Made by a program: the position numbers and the translations under genes
The notes under the pieces: model-generated
Databases searched by the model: none
Told to the model about the DNA's origin: nothing
The model's input: only the letters and a program-made list of their open reading frames with translations
Shown: positions 13,640-19,443 of the stretch, piece after piece
Numbering within the stretch: position 1 is the first letter of the stretch
How the letters are laid out: each line of letters begins with the position of its first letter
Origin: CAZOYN01 sp964584135
Lineage (GTDB): Bacteria > Patescibacteriota > Saccharimonadia > Saccharimonadales > UBA4665
Length of the DNA: 19,443 nucleotides
Assembly: GCA_964584135.1 (NCBI GenBank)
Contig: CAZOYN010000014.1
Coordinates: forward strand, 1-19,443
Direction of reading: 5' to 3'

Positions 13640-16438
13640 ATGGATGTTAACTTTACCCAGCTGAATTACTACCGGCTCAGCGCCTATGAGGTGCTGGCGC
13701 AATTGCAGTCGCGGCCAACCGGGCTGACCGGCAAAGAGGCCGGCGAGCGGCTAGTGCACCTCGGCCCCAACGCCCTCAATCGGGCCAAGCACGATTCCCT
13801 GCCCGTGGTTTTCCTGCGCCAGTTTAAAAACCTGCTGGTGGTTATGCTGCTTATCAGCGCTGGCCTGTCTTTGTATTTACACGATGGCAAGACCGCCACT
13901 ATCCTGATCGCCATCGCCTTAATGAACGCTTTTGTGGGTTTCTTCCAGGAGCACAAAGCCGAAACATTGATGAAGAGCTTGGAGAGTTTGCTGGTGCCGC
14001 AAGCCAAGGTTCTGCGCGGTGGCACGCTCGAAGAAGTCGCTACCACCGAGCTGGTACTGGGCGACGTCATATATATAGAAGAGGGCGACAGCGTGCCGGC
14101 CGACGTCCGGCTGCTTGACGAGTCCGAGCTAGCCACCAACGACTTTGCCCTGACCGGCGAGAGCAACCCCAGCCGTAAATTCGTGCATGCCATGAGCAGC
14201 GAGGTGCCGCTCGGAGCCCGCCACAACCTGTTATTTATGGGCACCACGGTGGCTATCGGGCACGGGCACGGCGTGGTCATTGGCACCGGTATGCACAGTG
14301 AGCTCGGCCGGATTGCCGGGCTCAGCCAGGCCACGCACACCGAAACCTCGCCGCTGCAAAAAGAAATGAACCACTTGGCTACCCGCATTGCCCAGGGCAC
14401 GGTTATTTTAGCCGTGGCCTTGGTTATTATCGCCCTCAAAAGCCACGTTGGCACTAAGGATGCCATTTTATTTGGTATTGGCGTGGGCGCGGCCATGATC
14501 CCCGAGGGTTTGGTGGCCGAGGTGAACATCACTCTGGCCCAAACTGCCGCCCGCATGGCCAAGGCCCGGGCCCTGGTTAAAAAATTATCGGCCGTGGAAA
14601 CACTGGGCGCCACAAATTTTATCCTCACCGACAAAACCGGCACGCTCACGAAAAACGAAATGACCGTTGAACAAATCCTTGTTGGCCACAGCCAGTACCT
14701 GGTCACCGGCAGCGGCTACGAAGCCAACGGCAAGCTGGCAACTGAACACGGAAAGGCCGTACCCAAAACTAAACTCAAAGACCTCGAGTTGTTTTTTGTG
14801 AGCGCCGCCTTGGCCAGTAACGCCCACGTTGACCCGCCCGACGAAGAGCACGCCGATTGGTACGTGGTGGGCGACCCGACCGAAGGCGCACTCATCACTT
14901 TGGTTCGCAAGGTCGGCCTCGAACCCAACCAATTATTGGCTGAACAACCAGAAATTAAAGAATTCCAGTTTGACTCGGCCCGCAAACTAATGAGTTCCGT
15001 GCGGCACCGTGGCGACCAAATTATTGTCTACGCCAAGGGCGCACCGGAAAGCATGCTCCAACGCAGCAACGAAATCTGGGACCACGGCCATGTGCGCAAG
15101 CTCACTAAAGCCGACAAGCAGTTTTTTACCGAGTACAACGAGCAGCAAGCCCAGGCCGCCATGCGCAACCTAGCCTTTGGCTACCGAATCTTGCCAGCCA
15201 AGACTAATCTTAAAAAGCTCACGATGGAGCGCGTGGAGCAGGACTTCACCTTCTTAGGCATGGTCAGCATGCTCGACCCCTTGCGCGAGGCCGTACCGGC
15301 GGCCATGCAGGCCGCCCACCGGGCCCATGTGAAGGTCTCAATAATAACCGGTGATTACCCGACCACCGCCAAAGCCATTGCCCGCAAAGCTGGCCTGGCT
15401 GATGATATTACACTGATACTCGGCGAAGAACTTCCCAACCTGGCCGATAGCCAAATCCTGCAATTGGTTACCCGCGGTGGCGCCGTCTTCTCACGGGTAG
15501 CGCCTGAAGACAAGCTGCGCATCGTCGAGATCGCCCAGCGCAATGGACATGTAGTAGCGGTCACCGGTGATGGCATTAACGACGCGCCGGCCCTAAAGCG
15601 GGCTGACATCGGTGTAGCCATGGGTCGGACCGGCACCGACGTGGCTAAAGACGCCGCCGAAATCGTGCTACTTGATGACAGCTTTGACACCTTAGTTGGT
15701 GCCATCGAACAAGGTCGCCTGACCTTTCAAAATATTAAAAAAGCCGCCCGCTGCGCTCTGACCGGTAATATAGCCGAATTAATTACGGTGCTCACCGGCT
15801 TGGCCGCTCTCACGCTGTTCCACACCGCGCCAGCCATTACTGCCATTCAAATCCTGGCCATTGATATCGTGGCCGCGATTTTACCGATTACCGCTTTAGG
15901 CTGGGACGCGGCCCAGCATAATCTGATGCGCGAAAAACCGCGCAGCATCCAGGACCACATCATTAATGGCCCGGCCGTCGCGGGGTTTATAGGTTTTGGC
16001 GCCCTAGCTGGCGCCTTGGCCTACGGCAATTACCTGTTTTTCTTTGCCCGTCATCATCTAAGCCCGCGCTATATCGACCCCACACTGCCGCTCTACCACC
16101 AGGCCACGACCCTCACCTATCTCACGCTGGTGCTATGCCTGTACGTGTACCTGATGTTTGAACGCTCCGACCGCCATGAAAAGTTTTTCACGGCCTACCT
16201 TTGGGAAAACAAAAAATTACTCATCGCCTTCGGCCTGTCATTTATTTTAATCGCCAACCTTATCTACAACCCGTGGCTACAGCCCTACTTTAGCTCCGGC
16301 TCATTGGGCATCATGGATTGGTTGACAGCGCTCTTGGCAGCCGGTATGTACCTGGGCTTCCGCCTCTTACAGCGCCACACCCGCAAGCACAGCCACAAAG
16401 TGGTGGTTAAACTCCACCGCGAGCTAGCCAACGCCTAA
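13640..16438 (+). CDS. P-type cation-transporting ATPase (P2-like, altered ion-binding residues)
   Basis: 932 residues with all P-type domains: an N-terminal cation ATPase domain (LTGKEAGERLVHLGPNAL), M1-M2, the actuator domain with LTGES (171-175), M4 with MIPEGL (286-291), phosphorylation site DKTGTLT with Asp331, nucleotide domain with KGAPES near 465, hinge TGDGINDAPALKRADIGVAMG near 641, and six C-terminal membrane helices. By length and motifs it groups with the P2 (SERCA/Na,K-type) pumps. M5 keeps the N-x-x-E pair (TGNIAEL), but M6 reads AIDIVAAILPITALGWD where SERCA has NLVTDGLPATALGF: the second acidic ligand is Ala. M4 gains a Glu (VAEVN). The transported ion cannot be named. Confidence 0.9.
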   Translation: MDVNFTQLNYYRLSAYEVLAQLQSRPTGLTGKEAGERLVHLGPNALNRAKHDSLPVVFLRQFKNLLVVMLLISAGLSLYLHDGKTATILIAIALMNAFVGFFQEHKAETLMKSLESLLVPQAKVLRGGTLEEVATTELVLGDVIYIEEGDSVPADVRLLDESELATNDFALTGESNPSRKFVHAMSSEVPLGARHNLLFMGTTVAIGHGHGVVIGTGMHSELGRIAGLSQATHTETSPLQKEMNHLATRIAQGTVILAVALVIIALKSHVGTKDAILFGIGVGAAMIPEGLVAEVNITLAQTAARMAKARALVKKLSAVETLGATNFILTDKTGTLTKNEMTVEQILVGHSQYLVTGSGYEANGKLATEHGKAVPKTKLKDLELFFVSAALASNAHVDPPDEEHADWYVVGDPTEGALITLVRKVGLEPNQLLAEQPEIKEFQFDSARKLMSSVRHRGDQIIVYAKGAPESMLQRSNEIWDHGHVRKLTKADKQFFTEYNEQQAQAAMRNLAFGYRILPAKTNLKKLTMERVEQDFTFLGMVSMLDPLREAVPAAMQAAHRAHVKVSIITGDYPTTAKAIARKAGLADDITLILGEELPNLADSQILQLVTRGGAVFSRVAPEDKLRIVEIAQRNGHVVAVTGDGINDAPALKRADIGVAMGRTGTDVAKDAAEIVLLDDSFDTLVGAIEQGRLTFQNIKKAARCALTGNIAELITVLTGLAALTLFHTAPAITAIQILAIDIVAAILPITALGWDAAQHNLMREKPRSIQDHIINGPAVAGFIGFGALAGALAYGNYLFFFARHHLSPRYIDPTLPLYHQATTLTYLTLVLCLYVYLMFERSDRHEKFFTAYLWENKKLLIAFGLSFILIANLIYNPWLQPYFSSGSLGIMDWLTALLAAGMYLGFRLLQRHTRKHSHKVVVKLHRELANA

Positions 16439-16465
16439 GCTTGCTCGGCTTCGAATAAAGCCTGC

Positions 16466-16471
16466 TACAAT
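16466..16471 (+). promoter_or_regulatory. -10 element of the P-loop kinase-like gene
   Basis: TACAAT, 6 nt before the GTG start at 16478. No ribosome-binding site precedes the GTG. TTGCTC at 16441-16446 could be a -35, but at a long 19-nt spacing. Confidence 0.4.
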
Positions 16472-16477
16472 AATGGC

Positions 16478-17044
16478 GTGCAAAGCAAGAAAGCGATTGT
16501 GTTCGTGGGCATGCCCGGCGCCGGTAAAAGCGTCTGTATGGAACATCTCAAGGGCAAAGGCATCCCCTCCGCGTACTTCGGGGGCATTACTATTGACGAG
16601 GTAAAAAAGCGCGGCCTCGAAGTGAACGAAGCGAACGAGAAGTTCGTCCGTGAAGACATCCGGGCCAAAGAAGGCAAAGGCGCCTACGCCCTACGCATTA
16701 TCACCCAAATTGAAGAGTATTTTGAAAAAGGCCACAATTTTGTAGTCGTCGATGGTCTCTACAGCTGGACCGAATACAAAATTTTTAAAGACGCCCTTGA
16801 AGATAACGCCATTATCATCGCTATCGTGTCCGACCGGGCCGACCGTCACGCCCGCTTGGCCAATCGCCCGGTCCGCCCGTTAACAGAGGCCGAAGCCACT
16901 ACCCGTGACTACGCCGAAATCGAAAACCTCGAAAAAGGCGGCCCGATTGCCAACGCTGACCACTTCCTCAGCAACGACACTACCACCCACGAGCTGCTAG
17001 CCGACCTTGACCGGCTGCTCCGCTCACTCAATGTCCAACTCTAA
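16478..17044 (+). CDS. P-loop NTPase, dephospho-CoA kinase / NMP kinase-like
   Basis: 188 residues. P-loop GMPGAGKS (11-18) after a beta strand, typical of small nucleotide/metabolite kinases. The rest recalls the dephospho-CoA kinase-like UPF0200 group: YFGGITIDEVKKRGLEVNEANEKFVREDIR, a Walker B-like strand FVVVDGLYSWTEYKIF, AIVSDRADRHARLANRPVRP in the LID position with several arginines, TRDYAEIE and GGPIANADHFLSND. It starts at GTG 16478, since this gives the short N-terminus and the strand before the P-loop. The actual phosphate acceptor is not known. The stop is 3 nt from that of the convergent surface protease. Confidence 0.7.
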   Translation: MQSKKAIVFVGMPGAGKSVCMEHLKGKGIPSAYFGGITIDEVKKRGLEVNEANEKFVREDIRAKEGKGAYALRIITQIEEYFEKGHNFVVVDGLYSWTEYKIFKDALEDNAIIIAIVSDRADRHARLANRPVRPLTEAEATTRDYAEIENLEKGGPIANADHFLSNDTTTHELLADLDRLLRSLNVQL

Positions 17045-17047
17045 AAC

Positions 17048-18052
17048 TTATTTGTAATAGGTATCGAGCTTGCTCCAGGTGTTATGACCGCAGATACCAT
17101 CGGCCGTCAGGCCATGGCGTGATTGGAAGGTTTTGGTGGCATTGTAGGTCAAGCTGCCGAAACTTCCGTCAATAGTCAGGCCGGCACTTTGGATGTGGTC
17201 CAGGTCCCATTGTAATTTCTTCACGCAGTTGCCGCTCGTGGCGTAACCATAGCCAACGGTGGCCTCGGAACCTGTTGGGCAATACGCAGTGTACGGGTTA
17301 GCACTCGAAGTAGTGGTTGTCGTCGTCGTGGTCGTGCTGGTAGTCGACTGCACCGGGAACCAGCCCAACTGGTAGGTCAATAAATAGGAGCGGTCGGTGC
17401 TATTAAGCGCGCAGTAGCTGAGCGAGCTGCCGTTGCAGGCGTAGGGCGCGTTCATCAACGAACCGTCACTGCGGTGTAGTGGGTCGCCCGGATAATTACC
17501 GTTGTGCGCCAGGTTAAAGCTGTGGCCAAGCTCGTGAGCCAATACTGTGGCTTCGTTACTGGAGCAGCCGTACACCGGGTCACCCACCGCCATGGCGCCG
17601 CCTTCGGCCGATACGCCACAGTGGTTAAAGACGTGGAAGCCCATCATCACCACAGTCTTAATCGGGTTTGAGGAGTCGTTTTGGGTGCCGATGGCCGCCG
17701 CCAAGCGATCAGTAGTTGTTTGATAACTTCCGGTGTTGCCAACATAGTAGTAGCTTGGTGCGTACGGTGTGCGCCTCAGGACGACGGACCGTAAAACAAA
17801 GGTATGGCCACCGCCAAGCTTACCTTGGTACCAGCTTCTAATAGTCGAAGCGTAGCTTGAGAGGGTGGTCGTACTGCCGGAACAGCTATAGCCGGTTGGC
17901 GGGCAGAGCAGCACGAAATTAACACCTGCTGGAGTCAGGGCACTGGTGAATATAAGTGTCCAGACGCCAAGTATGGCCACGATTAAAACAGCGATGATTC
18001 CCTGCAGCTGCTGCTTTGAAAAACGAGCCAGTAGCGTGTAGGCCGATTTCAT
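17048..18052 (-). CDS. Membrane-anchored metzincin-like protease with C-terminal peptidoglycan-binding domain
   Basis: 334 residues. A cytoplasmic N-terminus, one transmembrane helix (~17-38, IIAVLIVAILGVWTLIFTSAL) and a large extracellular part. The zinc site HELGHSFNLAH is at 173-183; metzincins have HExxHxxGxxH, so Gly is Asn here. A downstream Met200 (SLMNAP) could be the Met-turn. Paired cysteines (50/57, 145/163, 206/214) suggest disulfides. A Ser/Thr linker (236-250, nine Thr in a row) leads to a PG_binding_1-type domain (275-332: VKKLQWDL..TIDGSFGSLTYNATKTFQSRHGLTADGICGHNTW). It likely acts on the cell surface or on a host envelope. Its ATG overlaps the stop of the upstream small membrane protein. 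Confidence 0.8.
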   Translation of the reverse strand: MKSAYTLLARFSKQQLQGIIAVLIVAILGVWTLIFTSALTPAGVNFVLLCPPTGYSCSGSTTTLSSYASTIRSWYQGKLGGGHTFVLRSVVLRRTPYAPSYYYVGNTGSYQTTTDRLAAAIGTQNDSSNPIKTVVMMGFHVFNHCGVSAEGGAMAVGDPVYGCSSNEATVLAHELGHSFNLAHNGNYPGDPLHRSDGSLMNAPYACNGSSLSYCALNSTDRSYLLTYQLGWFPVQSTTSTTTTTTTTTSSANPYTAYCPTGSEATVGYGYATSGNCVKKLQWDLDHIQSAGLTIDGSFGSLTYNATKTFQSRHGLTADGICGHNTWSKLDTYYK

Positions 18053-18234
18053 CGCACAGCCCCGGCGACTACGTCAGTTTTAGCAAGCACTTTGGGCTTT
18101 TTCTCGTACTGGCGGACACCCACCACCCCGACACTCACAACCAGCACTACAAAGAGCAATATGATAAGACGGTGGTGGTTGCGGTGGGCTTGGACTTTTG
18201 GTTTTGTTGTCCGGCGGGTTTTAGTTTTCGCCAT
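18049..18234 (-). CDS. Small single-pass membrane protein
   Basis: 61 residues, unrecognised. A very basic N-terminus (AKTKTRRTTKPKVQAHRNHHR) should stay in the cytoplasm, then one helix (~22-41, LIILLFVVLVVSVGVVGV) and a ~20-residue outer tail (RQYEKKPKVLAKTDVVAGAVR). Its TGA overlaps the ATG of the protease gene (ATGA), so the two are translationally coupled and may be partners. An inverted repeat, CTTATG-GTAA-CATAAG, lies just upstream at 18241-18256. Confidence 0.7.
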   Translation of the reverse strand: MAKTKTRRTTKPKVQAHRNHHRLIILLFVVLVVSVGVVGVRQYEKKPKVLAKTDVVAGAVR

Positions 18235-18240
18235 AATATG

Positions 18241-18256
18241 CTTATGGTAACATAAG
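18241..18256. repeat. Inverted repeat upstream of the surface-protein pair
   Basis: CTTATG and CATAAG arms, perfect, separated by GTAA. It ends 6 bp before the ATG of the 61-residue membrane protein (18234), a position where an operator would act. Short enough to be chance. Confidence 0.3.
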
Positions 18257-18287
18257 CGGCTAATTTATTGGAGTTCTACACCCAGAC

Positions 18288-18944
18288 TTAGTCTGTAGAT
18301 AAGGCTTGGGCAAGCGGCACACGGCCGTCTTCCCCAGCTTGCTGGCTAGCAGGCTTGATTTCATAAGCTAGGCCGTTATTCGGGTCAACATAGCCAACGG
18401 TGGCTACACGGGTCTTGAAGTGGTTAGGGTCAAACGGGCTGAGCACGGGAGCGCCAGAGGTACTGGAATCAACCTGTATATCAGCGGTGCTCTGCTCGTC
18501 GCCGGGGTCAAAGCAGCCAGTTTGGTTACCCCCAAGGTTAACGCACAGAAAAGTACGATTGTCTTCGGTGTTGCGGACAACTTCAGGGCTAAAGACCTGG
18601 TAGGAAGTGACGCTCGGAAACAGGTTGGCGCTAGTAGCCAGCGGCGTACGGTATATTCTGACCCGTGTGCCGAGCAAAAGAGAAGGAACGTCAACCACGG
18701 TCAGTTTCTGGCCAACGGTCCGATCCTGGAGGTGAGTCATAAGTTCCTGAGTTGAGCCACTAGCTGAGACCCTTTCAACAGCCGCAGTCCTTGTGTCATT
18801 GGCGCGTACTTCATAAATTGCAAAGCCGACAGTGGAAGCCATCGCGGCTGTAGCCAGCCCAGCAGCCAAGCGCCGGCGGCGGGGGTGCTCGCTAGGATTC
18901 CTATTGAGATCTTGGGGGTCTTGGAAGGGTAGCTTTGTTGCCAT
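18288..18944 (-). CDS. Hypothetical membrane-anchored protein
   Basis: 218 residues, not recognised. Basic N-terminus (EHPRRRR), a moderately hydrophobic segment at ~26-45 (LAAGLATAAMASTVGFAIYEV), then a mainly beta-rich exposed region with two cysteines (TFLCVNLGGNQTGCFDPGD) likely to pair. The middle (QKLTVVDVPSLLLGTRVRIYRTPL) and the C-terminus (YVDPNNGLAYEIKPA) look like an extracytoplasmic domain. No catalytic motif was seen. The gene has its own strong promoter at 18975-19003 and a ~24-nt leader with no obvious ribosome-binding site. Confidence 0.75.
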   Translation of the reverse strand: MATKLPFQDPQDLNRNPSEHPRRRRLAAGLATAAMASTVGFAIYEVRANDTRTAAVERVSASGSTQELMTHLQDRTVGQKLTVVDVPSLLLGTRVRIYRTPLATSANLFPSVTSYQVFSPEVVRNTEDNRTFLCVNLGGNQTGCFDPGDEQSTADIQVDSSTSGAPVLSPFDPNHFKTRVATVGYVDPNNGLAYEIKPASQQAGEDGRVPLAQALSTD

Positions 18945-18974
18945 AGTAATAGTAAATAGTTTAGTACAGACCTA

Positions 18975-19003
18975 ATACTAGCATATAAGTGCTTTTTTGT
19001 CAA
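18975..19003 (-). promoter_or_regulatory. Strong sigma70-type promoter of the 218-residue gene
   Basis: TTGACA (19003-18998), 17-nt spacer, TAGTAT (18980-18975), with an extended -10 TG two bases upstream. Starts 22 bp after the rpoD stop, so it gives transcription independent of rpoD. Unlike most promoters here, it leaves a real leader before the ATG at 18944. Confidence 0.7.
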
Positions 19004-19024
19004 ACTTGAGCTGGTTGGTGTCGT

Positions 19025-19443
19025 TTACTTGATGTAGTCGTGGAGCTTCTTGGCGTCGCGGTGCTTGCGCAGCTTAGCCAGAGCTTTGGCTTCAATCTGG
19101 CGGATACGCTCACGGGTCACTGAGAATTCCTGTCCCACTTCTTCCAAGGTGTGTGATTTACCGTCTTCCAAGCCAAAGCGTAGCTTTAAGATCTTTTGCT
19201 CGCGCTCGGTTAAAGCCGCCAACATGTCTTTAACCTGCTCTTTGAGTAGCTGGCCAGTGGCCGATTCCTCAGGGGAAACGGTGTCTTCATCTTCAATAAA
19301 GTCGGCCAGGACGGAATCCTCCTCGTCGTCACGGATGGAAGCGTCAAGCGACGAAATATCCTGCTTAATCTTCATGATGTGCTCAACCTTGTCGACGTCG
19401 ATCTCCATTGCTTTGGCAATCTCTTCGTTGGTCGGCTCGCGGT
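19025..19443 (-). CDS. rpoD: Primary RNA polymerase sigma factor (sigma70), C-terminal part
   Basis: Directs RNA polymerase to housekeeping promoters. About 138 C-terminal residues are present; the N-terminus lies off the right edge. The frame stays open past the internal ATG at 19408 to the window end (REPTNEEIAKAMEIDVDKVEHIMKIKQ), so that ATG is not the start. Region 3 is followed by an acidic stretch (DDEEDSVLADFIEDEDTVSPEE), region 4.1 (LTEREQKILKLRFGLEDG) and the region 4.2 helix-turn-helix that reads the -35 box (TLEEVGQEFSVTRERIRQIEAKALAKLRK). A TTGACA/TATAAT-type specificity fits the promoters elsewhere in the window. Confidence 0.96.
   Translation of the reverse strand, partial: REPTNEEIAKAMEIDVDKVEHIMKIKQDISSLDASIRDDEEDSVLADFIEDEDTVSPEESATGQLLKEQVKDMLAALTEREQKILKLRFGLEDGKSHTLEEVGQEFSVTRERIRQIEAKALAKLRKHRDAKKLHDYIK

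Noticed and set aside
13684..14706. 340-codon open frame on the minus strand
   Set aside because: Lies wholly inside the unmistakable P-type ATPase; Ser/Arg/Ala-rich composition typical of an antisense shadow in GC-rich DNA.
17296..17340. Repetitive GTCGTC/GTGGTC stretch resembling a tandem repeat
   Set aside because: It is simply the codons for the Ser/Thr linker of the protease.
1..19443. CRISPR arrays, tRNA or rRNA genes, insertion sequences, phage or plasmid genes
   Set aside because: None seen on reading; no transposase, integrase, direct-repeat array or tRNA-like cloverleaf was recognised. No gene-free stretch exceeds 300 bases; the longest, 8340-8559, is the leader region described above.

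Overview
The window looks like a compact bacterial chromosome segment from the Candidate Phyla Radiation, most likely Saccharibacteria (TM7). This is inferred from protein style and organisation, not from a search. TGA ends several clear genes, so the standard bacterial code applies and TGA-recoded CPR lineages are excluded. Genes are tightly packed, often divergent in pairs, and three convergent pairs overlap at their 3' ends. Both window ends cut a gene: rpsO on the left and the primary sigma factor rpoD on the right.

Layout. 1-2843 (minus) is a run reading DHH-like protein, truB, ribbon-helix-helix protein, rpsO, with start/stop overlaps at two of the three junctions. 2944-4210 holds rpsT and convergent holA. 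4262-7271 holds a fused trehalose-6-phosphate synthase/phosphatase and convergent fpg. 7296-8339 holds a small DciA-like protein, a membrane-anchored hypothetical and a 70-residue protein with a structured, attenuator-like leader. 8560-10861 (plus) encodes a four-helix membrane protein, a stand-alone ATP-grasp (PPDK_N-like) protein interrupted by a 10-N assembly gap, and a separate protein carrying the phosphohistidine swivel domain. 10953-13604 (minus) is polA. 13640-16438 is a P-type ATPase, followed by a P-loop kinase-like gene. 17048-18944 (minus) is a cell-surface block: a membrane-anchored metzincin-like protease with a peptidoglycan-binding domain, a small membrane protein, and a hypothetical membrane-anchored protein. 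rpoD closes the window.

Function. Information processing dominates (S15, S20, TruB, Pol III delta, Pol I, Fpg, sigma70, possible helicase loader), with trehalose synthesis, ion transport and surface proteins between. The least explained parts are (i) the split ATP-grasp/phosphohistidine pair, which lacks the PEP-binding barrel of true PEP synthase and so resembles rifampin-phosphotransferase-type architecture; (ii) a 34-bp double-dyad element present twice, once at the promoter of the ribbon-helix-helix gene, with three of four differences at dyad centres; (iii) the leader of the 70-residue gene, with mutually exclusive hairpins and a possible leader peptide; and (iv) -10 boxes placed 6-10 nt before the start codon of about ten genes, suggesting widespread leaderless transcription.
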